From Linyphia triangularis (lineage: Eukaryota; Arthropoda; Arachnida; Araneae; Linyphiidae), in contig OZ021722.1 in NCBI GenBank assembly GCA_963978545.1, positions 8,709,401-8,773,400 of the forward strand: DNA of 64,000 nt. The letters run 5' to 3'. This document shows positions 49,301 to 56,654 of the stretch, piece by piece. The notes under the pieces are model-generated. The model saw nothing but the letters and a program-made list of their open reading frames with translations, made no database searches and was not told the origin of the DNA. Position numbers and translations under genes: made by a program. Numbering within the stretch: the stretch's first letter is position 1; each line of letters opens with the position of its first letter.

Positions 49301-51931
49301 TCAACAACAAAGTTATGATGGTGAAGAGGATGAAGGCAACCAGTTTGGAAAAAAGAGGAAAATGCCAAATATGAGAGGTAAGTCACTTTCTATTTCTCAT
49401 GCAACATGCAAATACTTTTTTTTTCTTTTTTTTATATAACACATAAAGTTTTTAATATAAATCCTTTATCCTCATTGCCAATTTTTATGTTCGTTAACAC
49501 AATCAATGCTGATTCTGTAAACAGTGTGTCTTGGTGTTTGCATCTAATTTTAAATATCAGAAACATTTCTATCAGCAAAAAGTGCAGCAAACTGTTACAA
49601 AATGTTTTATTAAAAAATAAACGTGAATTTATGCACTCTCATCCAAATATCATTTATTTATTTATTCTGATTGCAGTAATTTTATCATTCATTTATTTAA
49701 AAAAAAATTAGCAACAGGAAAGAATTTCTTCAATGATCAGTTAAATGCTATTTTAGTGCGATTTGATGACGTTAAGTTTGTTTATTAGTATTCCATAAGA
49801 GCAACTTTTTAGTGACAGTTGCAGCCACCAAAATTTGATAGAATGCATTATCATCAACATTGAATCTATCTGCCAAGTTTCATCCCGATTGGATGACTGC
49901 AAGCAGATTAATTAGACCTCAGCAGATTTGACCACCATTGACATACAAAATTGAAGTTTATATAAAGGATTTAAAAAGATAACTATTCTGAAATCATCTT
50001 TGTGTTAATTCTGTCTTTAATGTTTTCTATTATCTATATATAATGTCCAATGGCCGATACTCTTTCATAATTACATTCCAAGTTAAATTTAGAGACTTCC
50101 AACTTTTTTTTCCAGATAATTTTTAACTTAAAAATAATATAACTTAGCTGCATGCTTCTAATTTTTAAATTTTAATATAGAATCATTCTTAAGACATTCA
50201 AAATATATTTCTTATGTTGACTAATTGAAAAAAAAATCTTGACTAATAGAAGAAAAAAAATCTTGACTAATAGAAAAAAAAATCTTGACTAACAAAAAAG
50301 GCTTGTAATAGAGTTTTCCTCTTGTAATTAGATTTGGAAAATATATTCTGCACATGTCAAATAAGGCTAATCAACATAAAGGTTATCCTTTCTTTGATCC
50401 AAAAATTTCAACGTGATAGCTTTTCATACATTGGCACCCTATTCATTATGTAGGGGTCGCATTCACCCTGAAATTCCTATTATTCCTTAAATTTTTGTTT
50501 CACCCTAAAATTGTACTTAAATTTTTCGATAATTCCAAAAAAGTATTAAAAAACTCGGAAAATTTCCCGATTTTCCTCCGAAACCAGCGGAAAAAAAACA
50601 AATATTCCTCCAGAGAAGAAAATCTTTTCTGCGATTATTATCAATTATTAAATTTTTTTTTAAAATTGGCAGTTTTTGGCTGGTATTGAAACATGCTTTG
50701 AAAAGTAGAATATATGTGTTAGTAGCTTGTATCAGCTTCAAAAGAAATATCCCTAAATTTTTTGGAATTATCTCTAAAAATTTTTTAACTATCCCTAAAA
50801 TTTTTGGATTACTCCTAAAATTTTTAAGAATTATCCCTGAAATTCCTCCCTAATTTTTTTAGAAAACTCACTTTTTTTTTTAAATACGTTATATATATAT
50901 ATGTTATACATTTGGTGAAAAAAATTGGAAGCCATGTCTAATGACGTAAAGCTTGTGTTTTAATTTACTAATAAAACTAACAGGATTCAGAGTAGATTGC
51001 AGTAGATCTTTGCCACTTTTTAAGTATGTTTTTTTTATTTAACTTTGTATACCTCAGTCTTGAAGTTAAGTATGGAAGTTTGATTTTTAAAATAAATGAT
51101 GTCACAACTCTTCCAAAATGTCTCATATCATGATTGGTTTTAGACTGTAGTTATAGTAATTATTTCAAAAAACTCTAATAATCTTTTGAATTAAACTACT
51201 ATGGTCAGAAAATAACATAAATAATTCAATGCATAGTTCATAAAGCTCAAACTACGAATCAATATCAAAGGTTCAAAGTATTTTAAAATTTGCATCAATT
51301 AAATAATTAATTTTTTTTTAAACTAGGGGGAAAAAGTGGAGCTGTAACAATTCAATCAAATATTCTTTATTCTGTGATTTGTTGAGAATATTATTTATCA
51401 ATTATATGCACAATTTCTTCGTAGAACTTTTTAACTAATAATTTTAAAATTAACTAATTTCTTTGCTTAAATTGTGGCAACTGTAGATAAAAGATAGGTG
51501 GTAGGCCTAAGTGTTATATTGATTAATTTGGTCAACTTATTTTGTTAAATAAAAAAAAATGGAGTGGGGGGGGGCTTATTTAACTGCTTATAATTTGCGG
51601 CTTTTTAGTCATTACTAATGCACAATTTTTTTTCCTTTTATTGTCAGTTAGTAAAGGAAAAATTCTTAATGGTGTATTAGTTATATTAGACGTGGATTAG
51701 TTAAATTTTTATAAAAATTTTGATGTGCTAATATTCAGTTTCATAATTATTTTCTATATTCCAGGTAAGAAAAGGGGTCCTCAAGAAAACACTCGCAGAC
51801 CACCAAGGAGAGAACTGAAAAATAAAGAAGAAATATTAAAAGAGAGGAAGAAGAAAGAAAGAAACTTTGACCAGCAGAAAAAGAAAAACAAACTAAAGTC
51901 AAACCGCAGTAGAAATCAAAGAAGACATTAA
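16240..51931 (+). CDS. DDX54: DDX54/Dbp10 ATP-dependent RNA helicase, whole gene (16 secure exons plus one probable)
   Basis: DEAD-box RNA helicase of the DDX54 (yeast Dbp10) family, a nucleolar ATPase of large-subunit ribosome biogenesis; the vertebrate protein is also a nuclear co-regulator. The exons join in frame to about 746 residues, against about 880 in human. All motifs are intact: Q motif (FQSM.LSYPV...TPIQRK), I ARTGSGKT (65-72), Ia PTREL (99-103), Ib TPGR (148-151), II DEAD (172-175), III SAT (203-205), [10 protein letters not shown] (321-329), [13 protein letters not shown] (350-360). The DBP10 C-terminal region follows, with WDRKKKKFV and [19 protein letters not shown], and a basic tail. 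Every intron has GT-AG ends and consistent phase, so the gene looks functional. Introns reach about 6.2 kb and are loaded with transposons. The N-terminus is the only uncertain part: no acidic N-terminal exon was identified. An AATAAA overlaps the stop codon; the true poly(A) site is unknown. Confidence 0.93.
17376..17452 (+). CDS. DDX54: DDX54 exon: basic [11 protein letters not shown] segment
   Basis: Encodes [18 protein letters not shown] then SGGFQSM, the lysine-rich lead and the start of the Q-motif region, which align with human [12 protein letters not shown]. Acceptor TCTAG at 17371-17375; donor GTGAGA at 17453. The exon ends one base into a codon. Confidence 0.9.
17889..18392 (+). repeat. 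left TIR of the 3.1 kb element
   Basis: About 504 bp repeated in reverse complement at 20523-21016, including the blocks GTGGCCATCCTAGCTCAT (as complement) and CTTGGCTTTCTGTCTCAGAG. Confidence 0.9.
18662..20180 (-). pseudogene. transposase of the 3.1 kb element, frameshifted
   Basis: Minus-strand fragments read in order from high to low coordinates: a Cys/His-bearing start ([26 protein letters not shown], 19870-20030); the best preserved part at 18963-19448 ([60 protein letters not shown]); then a C-terminal module ([20 protein letters not shown], stop, [36 protein letters not shown], 18662-18960). This ordered set recurs in transposon-derived proteins of arthropods. Several stops and frame changes make it non-functional. 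The SDG Asp is a candidate catalytic residue by inference. Confidence 0.75.
20523..21016 (-). repeat. right TIR of the 3.1 kb element
   Basis: Reverse complement of 17889-18392 with modest divergence and small indels. Confidence 0.9.
21281..21505. mobile_element. piggyBac-like MITE (TTAA target)
   Basis: TTAACCTTTAACTGCT at the left is mirrored by AGCAGTTAAAGGTTAA at the right. TTAA is duplicated at both edges (21281-21284 and 21502-21505). Just inside the left end is a 17-bp perfect palindrome, GCGGTCTGACAGACCGC. Confidence 0.75.
21661..21731 (+). CDS. DDX54: DDX54 exon: Q motif
   Basis: Reads [12 protein letters not shown] then [11 protein letters not shown], the Q motif that contacts the adenine base. 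The split codon with the previous exon gives Asn where human has Gly. Acceptor TCTTTTGTAG; donor GTATTA after AAG, phase 0. Confidence 0.95.
22538..22864 (+). repeat. pair of diverged direct repeats of about 70 bp
   Basis: GATCCTCAAAGTAAAGACGG (22538) recurs as GATCCTAAAGTTAAAGACGG (22794). Both are followed by CACTGAATTTATTGTAA-type sequence. The origin is unknown and a decayed LTR-like pair is only one option. A (TA)n run lies between them. Confidence 0.6.
23194..23382 (+). CDS. DDX54: DDX54 exon: motifs I and Ia
   Basis: 63 codons with the Walker A-type motif ARTGSGKT and motif Ia SPTREL. Acceptor TTTTTATTTTTAAG; donor GTAAGA; phase 0 on both sides. Confidence 0.97.
24566..24972 (+). mobile_element. 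CAGGGTTCCC-ended element, copy 3
   Basis: Ends CAGGGTTCCCACGGTCATTG and GAGTGGGAACCCTG. TTGAA flanks both sides (24561-24565 and 24973-24977), a 5-bp target duplication. The interior has several TTAAAAGTCCTTGAAAATGC-type phrases. Non-coding. Confidence 0.85.
25177..25190 (+). repeat. poly-G run (14 G)
   Basis: Uninterrupted G run in a DDX54 intron. Confidence 0.9.
25400..26238. mobile_element. pogo/Tigger-like MITE (TA target) carrying a Copia fragment
   Basis: The left end CAGTAGTACTTCGATATCGC is mirrored by GATATCAAGGTAATACTG at the right. TA is duplicated at 25398-25399 and 26239-26240. Its middle holds a Copia pol fragment (25655-25915). Confidence 0.7.
25655..25915 (+). pseudogene. Ty1/Copia pol fragment
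   Basis: Encodes [20 protein letters not shown], then [18 protein letters not shown] and [17 protein letters not shown]. This is the C-terminal integrase-to-linker region of Copia polyproteins (RNRCPS, KTPFE, GRKP, LKIFG, FIGYS, KAY). Only about 85 residues remain and no LTRs or other pol parts are nearby. Confidence 0.85.
26946..28726. mobile_element. 1.78 kb CAGGGATGAG-ended DNA transposon inserted in the LINE
   Basis: The ends CAGGGATGAGTTT and AAACTCATCCCTG are inverted. AATTTT flanks both (26940-26945 and 28727-28732), a 6-bp target duplication. The two halves of the LINE protein resume on either side, which confirms the boundaries independently. No transposase is recognised; it is probably a non-autonomous hAT-type element. 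Confidence 0.85.
27500..28270. repeat. CpG-rich degenerate repeat block inside the 1.78 kb element
   Basis: About 770 bp dense in CG dinucleotides, against AT-rich surroundings. Phrases recur in altered form: CGGTAATAGCCGG, CGGTGATAGCG, CGGCGATAGCG, CAGCGATAACGC, AACGTAAATATCAG, CGGTAATATC. Anchor phrases of the CGAAAATGACCATCAC type occur near 27660, 27945, 28055 and 28245 at unequal spacing. No long open frame. Confidence 0.65.
29544..29731 (+). CDS. DDX54: DDX54 exon: motifs Ib and II (DEAD)
   Basis: Includes [19 protein letters not shown], then IIIATPGR and [10 protein letters not shown]. Acceptor TCTTTTATTTAG; donor GTAACA. Starts in phase 0 and ends two bases into the Arg codon. Confidence 0.97.
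29952..30417. mobile_element. pogo/Tigger-like MITE with TA duplication
   Basis: CAGTAGAACCTCGATTAACCG at the left and CGGTTAATCGAGGTTCTACTG at the right form a near-perfect inverted pair. TA is at 29950-29951 and 30418-30419. Length 466 bp, non-coding. Confidence 0.9.
31400..32390. repeat. scattered CCACGGACATGA-type phrases
   Basis: GTCCACAGACATGACG (about 31403), GACCACGGACATGATGG (about 31980), CTGCGGACATGACGC (about 32178) and GTCCACGGACATGATTTG (about 32367). They are not periodic; the family is unknown. A CAGGGTTCCC element lies between the first and second. Confidence 0.5.
31558..31972 (+). mobile_element. CAGGGTTCCC-ended element, copy 4
   Basis: Ends CAGGGTTCCCATGGTCATTG and GAGTGGGAACCCTG. 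TTTAT flanks both sides (31553-31557 and 31973-31977). Closely similar to copy 3 through its whole length. Confidence 0.85.
32695..32878 (+). CDS. DDX54: DDX54 exon: motif III (SAT)
   Basis: Reads [18 protein letters not shown], then [18 protein letters not shown] and LIRLDVD. Acceptor CATATTTTTAG; donor GTAAAT. Completes the split Arg codon and ends in phase 0. Confidence 0.97.
33799..34155. mobile_element. GTGGCYAC-ended MITE, copy 3 (truncated)
   Basis: Starts AGTGGCCACATAACCTGGAA and runs in the opposite orientation to the 865 copy, with matching interior. The far terminus is missing. Confidence 0.6.
34372..34506 (+). CDS. DDX54: DDX54 exon: second RecA domain start, motif IV
   Basis: 45 codons: [20 protein letters not shown], then [17 protein letters not shown], matching human VVFVATKHHAEYL. 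Acceptor TTTTTTTCTAG; donor GTAAGT; phase 0 at both ends. Confidence 0.96.
34725..35085. repeat. dispersed repeat family A, copy 1
   Basis: GGATTCGCATTCAACCTAAA, then TTGTACTTAAATTTTTCGAT and AAATATCCCTAAATTTTTT. The same order is found at 50455-50870, and in reverse complement at about 48690-49075. Non-coding; the family is not identified. Confidence 0.65.
35664..35874 (+). CDS. DDX54: DDX54 exon: motif V
   Basis: Contains [39 protein letters not shown] and [10 protein letters not shown]. Acceptor TTCTGTCTAG; donor GTAAGG. Ends one base into the Gly codon of motif VI. Confidence 0.97.
35962..36096 (+). CDS. DDX54: DDX54 exon: motif VI
   Basis: Completes [20 protein letters not shown] and runs on through [20 protein letters not shown]. 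Acceptor AATATTTCAG; donor GTAATT. Phase 1 in (two bases), one base out. Confidence 0.97.
36495..36760 (-). repeat. dispersed repeat family B, partial copy
   Basis: TTTGCATCTAACTTTAAGTA and AGTGCAGCAAAC-like phrases match 49550-49640, part of the same family found complete at 38190-38745. Confidence 0.55.
37205..37423 (+). CDS. DDX54: DDX54 exon: post-helicase linker
   Basis: Reads [41 protein letters not shown] and FHPIFR. It aligns with human RVPQSVVDEE ... RSRPAPSPESIKRAKEM ... LHPLF. Acceptor GTTATTTTCAG; donor GTAAAT. Confidence 0.95.
37487..37501 (+). repeat. poly-G run (15 G)
   Basis: Uninterrupted G-run 64 bp downstream of a DDX54 exon. Confidence 0.9.
38190..38745 (+). repeat. dispersed repeat family B, copy 1
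   Basis: AACTTCGATTTTGTGTGTAT, GGAGGCCTAATTAACCC, CATCATCCAATCGGGC, then a 3' part ending TTATGGGTTATATTATTTTA. Other copies are at 36495-36760 and 49410-49995 (minus), and 53510-54065 and 62810-63250 (plus). No terminal repeats or coding sequence recognised. Confidence 0.7.
40020..40081 (+). CDS. DDX54: DDX54 exon: KNYRP segment
   Basis: A 62-nt exon coding [21 protein letters not shown]. It corresponds to human VDSIKNYRSRATIFEI. Acceptor TCTCTTACTTCACAG; donor GTAAGA. Confidence 0.93.
40160..40715. repeat. TTAAGGG..TGGGAC MITE family, copy 3
   Basis: The interior matches 13170-13260. The right edge TTTTGTGTCCCAAACTCCCT TAA mirrors the family terminus. The left edge could not be placed precisely. 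Confidence 0.55.
40741..40914 (+). CDS. DDX54: DDX54 exon: basic region after the helicase core
   Basis: 58 codons: [34 protein letters not shown], then an acidic/Ser stretch. It aligns with human [21 protein letters not shown]. Acceptor ATTAATATTTCAG; donor GTACTC; phase 0. Confidence 0.95.
41066..41265. repeat. CAAGGATGAG-ended repeat, fragment carrying the mariner
   Basis: Starts CAAGGATGAGGGTTTTTCTT. TCTGATCTGAACCAGTTTTT and GTATACTTTTCCTGATGTCT recur at 43805-43880 in a second copy, so this is a repeat into which the mariner next door may have inserted. Confidence 0.55.
41270..41885 (-). pseudogene. mariner transposase remnant
   Basis: Minus strand, in order: [92 protein letters not shown], then a decayed tail ([20 protein letters not shown]). 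This is the Tc1/mariner family mariner transposase. The catalytic TGDEKW is changed to TEEGKW, so the second catalytic Asp is lost. Multiple stops and frameshifts are present. No inverted termini were found. Confidence 0.9.
42563..42669 (+). CDS. DDX54: DDX54 exon: DBP10 C-terminal region, first part
   Basis: Reads [19 protein letters not shown] then [15 protein letters not shown], matching human EFYIPYRPKDFDSERG. Acceptor TTTTATTGTTTAG; donor GTAAGA. Ends two bases into a Gly codon. Confidence 0.93.
43575..43676 (+). CDS. DDX54: DDX54 exon: DBP10 C-terminal region, second part
   Basis: Reads [20 protein letters not shown] then KVKHSRH, ending two bases into a Trp codon; matches human GGAFEQQAAGAVLDLMGDE. 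Acceptor TTATATCAG; donor GTAATA. Confidence 0.94.
43745..44030. repeat. CAGGGATGAG-starting repeat, second copy
   Basis: Starts CAGGGATGAGATTTTTCTGC and shares TCTGAACCAG and GTATACTTTT phrases with 41066-41265. The right end is unclear. Confidence 0.5.
44099..45189 (+). repeat. 184-bp tandem array, about 5.9 copies
   Basis: The phrase ATGCTTAAATGCATTCTTAT starts at 44101, 44285, 44469, 44653, 44837 and 45021, exactly 184 bp apart. Copies 2-6 look virtually identical; copy 1 differs at a few sites and the last carries one extra base (CTACAAGTGTTG). Each unit has palindromes (TGCATTATTAATGCA, CATCGATCGATC) and a small hairpin (AACACTACAGTGTT). Each also has an acceptor-like TTTTCTTAATTACAG. 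It lies in the DDX54 intron between 43676 and 46520. Confidence 0.97.
46520..46624 (+). CDS. DDX54: DDX54 exon: WDRKKKKFV segment
   Basis: Reads [18 protein letters not shown], then [16 protein letters not shown]. It matches human KWDRKKKRFVGQ ... [20 protein letters not shown], a hallmark of the family tail. The acceptor is weak (GTTTAAAAG); the donor is GTATCC. Phases agree on both sides. Confidence 0.93.
46715..47370. mobile_element. foldback-type element with internal minisatellite
   Basis: AATCTTCTACCCCAGTGCAT near 46719 is mirrored by ATGCACTGGGCTAGAAGATT near 47347. Further in, GGTGAGTAGG and AAATGACATAAAT are mirrored by CCTACTCACT and ATTTATGTCATTTC. The middle is TATCTATTA-rich repeats and a 19-bp minisatellite. 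Non-coding. Confidence 0.7.
47175..47334 (+). repeat. 19-bp minisatellite
   Basis: About eight or nine units of the type AAGGTTTTATACAAACAAC, with small variants and one shortened unit. Confidence 0.9.
48191..48371 (+). mobile_element. tRNA-derived SINE, copy 2
   Basis: Same head and body as copy 1. B box TGTTCGAGTCC (one change). Flanked by the 14-bp duplication CCTTAAGCCCTGTA at 48177-48190 and 48372-48385. Inside a DDX54 intron, same strand as the gene. Confidence 0.95.
48690..49075 (-). repeat. dispersed repeat family A, copy 2 (inverted)
   Basis: Reverse complement relation to 34725-35085, with AAATTTTAGGGATAT, TTAGGGATATTTCTTT and GGGAGAAACAAAAATTTAAG. It includes a long T-run. Confidence 0.6.
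49265..49377 (+). CDS. DDX54: DDX54 exon: acidic/basic tail
   Basis: Reads [20 protein letters not shown] then [17 protein letters not shown]; human has YQKWKQKQKIDDRDSDEE. Acceptor TAATCTGTAG; donor GTAAGT. Split Leu and Gly codons fit both neighbours. Confidence 0.94.
49410..49995 (-). repeat. dispersed repeat family B, copy 2 (inverted)
   Basis: CATCCCGATTGGATGACTGC, GATTAATTAGACCTC and AAATTGAAGTTTATATAAAG are reverse complements of the phrases at 38190-38745. Confidence 0.65.
50228..50300 (+). repeat. short tandem repeat, about 25 bp unit, 3 copies
   Basis: AAAAAAATCTTGACTAATAG is repeated three times with A-run length changes. Confidence 0.85.
50455..50870. repeat. dispersed repeat family A, copy 3
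   Basis: GGGTCGCATTCACCCTGAAA, TTGTACTTAAATTTTTCGAT and AAATATCCCTAAATTTTTT, in the same order as 34725-35085. Confidence 0.65.
51765..51931 (+). CDS. DDX54: DDX54 last coding exon
   Basis: Very basic C-terminus: [40 protein letters not shown] and NRSRNQRRH, stop TAA at 51929-51931. It aligns with human [20 protein letters not shown] ... LSARNRRR. Acceptor TTCTATATTCCAG. An AATAAA overlaps the stop (51930-51935). Confidence 0.95.
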
Positions 51932-52646
51932 TAAATATTGCATGTATAGTTTGTATCTAATTTAGTGCTGTTTTTTTTTTTAACAAACACATTTCAAACG
52001 ACATTTGTGATTTTCCTGCAAATTAACCAAACATTAAATATCTGTATAAAATTTCTAATAGTTTTTTTTTCTCTTTTTTTAATTAATAATTAATACTTTT
52101 AATTGTGAAAAAAAGTAGCCTCTTTCAGCTAATTTCTTGTTTGCTCTATCCCTTCTCTGTTCAATAGAAATTTAGTAAATTGCAAATATGCTCAAATCAA
52201 TTTTTGCATCAAAACTTCTATGTCCATTCAACAAAAAACTGGACCCCCTTCAAATAAAATATGCTTAAATATCTATTACATAAAGACTAGAGTGGGTCAT
52301 CATACAATACAATTATTTCAGGTTGATTTTCTTCATAAAATTATTGGTCCTCTTCATAAAATTGGTTAAAACATGCAAGTACAAATTCTTGGTTGTTCTC
52401 AAGTATTTTAGTTCAGGAAACATTTATTTTTCTGTGGTCATCATTTTAGCTCAAAATTCAAAAAATTTATTTTGTTATTGTTCCTTCAAGTTGATGGAGG
52501 GTTAAAAATGTAAGTAGAAAAACATTGCGTGTAAATATTTCTTCATTGCCTCTTGTTTGAGGCTCTTGCCATCTCTGTTATGATCTTTTCGGTATCTTCT
52601 CATACTTACCTCGAGAACATTTATTTATGTCATTCTCTTAACTCTC

Positions 52647-53034
52647 ATTATGATAGTGACCATAGAAGCTGGAAATGTCTTGGAACTTTCAGATTCTGGA
52701 GAAAAAACCGAGGAAATATTTTAAATTTCCTGAAAATCAGGGAAATTTTCTATTGTTTTGAGAGTATGTTTGTTTCTCCGCTCATCCGTATTTCAGCTTC
52801 ATTTACCCAGAGAATTGGGGCCCGTAATCATTAGAAGTTTAATGTTGCTGAACAATATAAACTTTTCATGACAGTCGAAACCGTTTTTAAAAAATTGGCA
52901 TCTTATCTCTTTAGCTACATTTTCTATTTGAACTGGAAAAGTTGGAGAAATTTGAAAAAAGTTTGCTGTCAAATCGAGGAATTTTTTAGAAATCTTAACG
53001 GAGAAATTTTTTCCTGAATTTTGTGGCCACTTCT
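52647..53034. mobile_element. GTGGCYAC-ended MITE, copy 4
   Basis: Starts ATAGTGACCATAGAAGCTGG and ends CTGAATTTTGTGGCCACT. Opposite orientation to the 865 copy. AAAGTTGGAGAAATTTGAAA is shared with 34120-34140. Confidence 0.65.
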
Positions 53035-53509
53035 CAATATTGGCAGTCTATTGAGTGTGTGGCCTTGCTTATTTTTGAGAACCATCTTTTTTTTTAAATG
53101 TCAGAATTTCGATTGGGTATTAATCTTGTGAGTGCTATAGCAATCAAACCCTTCATGCTTTTATAAATCTGGGAATATTGAGTTTTCTGTGTAACATATA
53201 ATACAAATTGAGCTTTGTTCTTCCGACCTCATTTTGCACATATTAGTCCCTACATTTTTCTGACTATTTTTCTTTCGAATGGATGCACCTGTTTTTCAAA
53301 TAGCTATTGAAAACAAAATTGTTGTCACCTATTTATGAAATTTTACTTCTAGTATAGCTTTTTTACTAGATATAGCTTTAGTAGCTATCACTTCAAAATT
53401 GCTGTTATGAAGTACATTACCCAACCACTTTGTATGGCATTTAACAGTGAAAACAAAAATCTTCCTTGGGTTTTAAAAATCACTGTCCTCTTAGAAACTC
53501 CTTATTTTT

Positions 53510-54065
53510 AAATCCTTTTTATCAACTTCGATTTTGTGTGTGTGACTGGATGGTTGGCTGTGTATGTTGAAGGTGGGCAAATCAATGGAGGCCTAATTAA
53601 CCCTCCAATCTGCCTGAAACTTGGCAGACAGATTCGATTACTATGCGTTCTATCAAATTTTGGTGGCTGTCGCTAAAAGGACGGAATTACGGAATACTAT
53701 TAAACCAACTTGCCGTCATCCAATCACGCTGAACAGCATTTAACAGATCATAGAAGAAACTCTTTCCTGTTGCCGAAATTGTTTTATTCAAAATAAATAA
53801 AAGATATTTAGATGCGAGTGCATGAAATCGCATTCAATTTTAATGAATAAATTGGGAAAAGTAGTTTACCGCATAGAGATGTTTCTAATATTTAAAATTA
53901 GATGCCTACACCAAACACATTCTGACAACAGAAACAACGCTTTGTTAATGAATATAAAAATTGGCATATAATAGATTTAAATAATATTGGCATATAATAA
54001 AATAAAAATGCATATAATAGATTTAAATTAAAAACTTTGTTTTATGGGTTATATTATTTTTCTAA
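53510..54065 (+). repeat. dispersed repeat family B, copy 3
   Basis: CTTCGATTTTGTGTGTG, GGAGGCCTAATTAACCC and TTATGGGTTATATTATTTTT, as at 38190-38745, with a small internal duplication around 53960-54030. Confidence 0.7.
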
Positions 54066-54732
54066 AAGGTATTCTTGGTGTCTAAGTGTCCTTTGAAAGT
54101 TAAAACTGGAATGCTTTTCATATCGTATATATTTCATCCTCATATTTCTTTCTTATACACATGTATACATAGGTAATGAAAATATAGCATTCGGTTAAAA
54201 ACAAAAATATTTTTTTTTTTTTGCATTTCTCCACGTTTTGGAACTTCCTGATTTCCAAAAAGTTGTCCAGAAAAAAAGTATGTCTGTGTGTACGTGGTCA
54301 GCATAACTCCCGAACAAATTGACTTGGGATGTTCAAATTTGGTGTGTTGGTTAGTGGTAACCATGAGACCTACCATTAAGATTTTTATCAAAATAGTGCA
54401 TAGCTGCCATTGAAAAAATCCTGTTTTTCAATGATTGCTAAAAAAACGGATAAAACGATTTTGATAAAAATCGCTGTGGTAATGTCTCTTAAGGTGTTCT
54501 AAACAACCCCACCTCCGAAATTCCCGTAAAAATGCTTTAATGTTGTAAACAGTTGGAAAATCAATGCCTTTAACACAGAGTTCTCTTTCCTTGAGCATAC
54601 CTCAACAACGATCGTTTTTTCTTCTCTTCTCCGTTTCACTTATCAGAAAGAATAATATAAGAATTGTAGAAAAGTATATAGCCAAAATCATATGCTAAAT
54701 CCCTCAAAACATTCAATATCCCTTTTACGGCT

Positions 54733-54910
54733 CGCCGATTAAACGGTATAGTGGTTAGCGTGCTAGCTTCTAAACCGCGAGGTTGCGGGTTCGAGTCTCG
54801 TGTAAGGCATGGGTGTTTGTAAATGTATGTTTGCTTGTCTAATGAGGAATGTTTCGACGCATTATAGCCCTCGTGTTGCTGACGGCGCCAGATAATCTGA
54901 AAACAACCAA
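54733..54910 (+). mobile_element. tRNA-derived SINE, copy 3
   Basis: A box TAGTGGTTAGCGTGC and B box GGTTCGAGTCT, the same body, flanked by the 13-bp duplication CCCTTTTACGGCT at 54720-54732 and 54911-54923. Confidence 0.95.
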
Positions 54911-55127
54911 CCCTTTTACGGCTAAATTACTGAACTTTGAAAAGAATAATAAATAACAAGCCGAATTCCAGTATGGAATCCGGTGGTCATCGCAATAATG
55001 AAGGTTTTCATGTTTCACTGATGTTTTTCCCATTGTTTATGATGGAATTTGATACAACTGCTTTTTATGATCATCTTGAATATTAAGATATTTTTTTTAT
55101 TTATGATTTTCTGTTGAAAGGTGTATG

Positions 55128-55800
55128 TTGTTGTAGTGGCTTATTTTCCAGCTGTCTGACGAAGTCAAACAAGGTCCATTCAATCGTTGACCCTAAGGAA
55201 GTCGAGGACCAGAAGGGGGGGGGGGGGGGAGAGTATGTGTCTTCTCTAGAAAGTCCCAGACAGTCCAGAATGTGTTCAGGAGAAGCCTGCTGAGCTTGAC
55301 ATCTTGAGCAAACTCAAAAGATCCTCCTGCCCTCGAAAGACTTTTTGCGTGATCGCTTGCTACTCTGGATATTGCAGTTTGAGAGGCTCTGTCACAATTG
55401 AGAACGAACGAAAAGCCCGGCTCTTTGCCCTCATACCAGTGATTGCTGGGAGGGGTCCTCCACTCCTTCGAAATTTCAGAATTAACTATGGATTGGAGTT
55501 CTAAAAAGGTAATGGTTGAAGAGAAACGATTAGAGTGACTACAACCCTCCTTGGCCAGTCTATCCGCTTGCTCATTGCCGTATGTGTCAACGTGAGATGG
55601 AATCCACTGAAAACAAACAGCATGGAACTCTGAAATAAGCTTGAGTTTGAGAAGGATAGAATTACTAGTTTGATCTCCAACTGCTGTCCAATTGTGGAGG
55701 TGTTGAAGAGAGCTGCGACTGTCCGATAGGATCCAGAAGTCCTCGAAGTCGTTTTTGTTGAGAATAGCCTCAAGGCCTTGTTCAATTGCAATGGTCTATT
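55128..55800 (-). pseudogene. non-LTR retrotransposon RNase H and zinc-knuckle tail
   Basis: Minus strand: ILNKNDFEDFWILSDSRSSL, FQWIPSHVDTYGNEQADRLA, then KEG. These are the RNase H1 active-site region of Jockey/I-type elements (SDSRS Asp; HVDTYGNEQAD with the last Asp). Further on, in another frame, CQAQQASPEHILDCLGLSRE is a C..H..C knuckle, followed by LVLDFLRVND-stop-MDLV. The style is typical of spider retrotransposons. Frameshifts and a poly-C tract (on this strand) inactivate it; the RT domain is absent. Confidence 0.85.
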
Positions 55801-56654
55801 GGCGGTAGGTGGTAAAAGTCCCAATACATTTCTTAACGTCCAATGCTTTGTTAATAATTATGCTACCAATTAAAGAAAACCATTCGCTTTCATTTTGTAA
55901 ATTTGCCTTTTAAAGCAGACTGCAAAGAATTGAGTGGTGCATGAAAATGTGGATAGGTTGCTAAACTTGGGATAAAACAATGCACTAATCATTTTAATTG
56001 TGCAACAAGAGAAGAGGCGTACTGGGTCCTAAAATCGGCCCTGTGACTTTAGATTTATGCAAGCATAATTATCTTCAATATAATCATTAATAAAATTTTA
56101 ATGATTATTGCTAGAAATAAAAAAAATTCCTGTAATTGTTTTAATAATTAAATACTCTTAGTAATTAATGCATTTTTTGTTATTCCAATATCTATACTTT
56201 AGAATTCATTTGAATCATTAAATAGTTTTATTTATTAATTTTAATTGTTGTATCGTATTAATAATTAGTTTAATTAAATCAAATTTTCTGTCTCTACTAT
56301 ATCTCATTTGAGTAAATTTGGTTTCTGTAAATCCTTGATTGTTTCAAAAACTAAAAGGAATCTAAATTGCAAAACAAAAAAAATGGCCAGGTATATAACT
56401 GGTATGTTTATTTTCTAACTTCGAGTCGCGCATTTAACCTCGCTCCCCGAATGTCCCACCAAATCGTCCCGCTTTTCCGTTATAGAATCCTACCAAAGTC
56501 CTAAACAAAACAAAAATGCTCTTCAGAACTTCGTTAATCAAGAAAAACTAACAGAAGGGCTAACTGATGAAGTTTCTGGAGATCAGCAATGGGTACTGGT
56601 GGTTTTTACCTATTTCCAACAGCACTCAATTGAAATTGTCAAAATTATGAAAAT

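Larger units (their letters stand above)
51932..55127. other. DDX54 downstream DNA, no gene seen
   Basis: Holds the 3' UTR of DDX54 (end not determined), a GTGGCYAC MITE (52647-53034), a family B repeat (53510-54065) and a SINE (54733-54910). No conserved coding sequence is visible. Confidence 0.5.

Noticed and set aside
55501..55824. 107-codon minus-strand frame starting MGLLPPTANR
   Set aside because: Shadow of the RNase H frame of the retrotransposon remnant.
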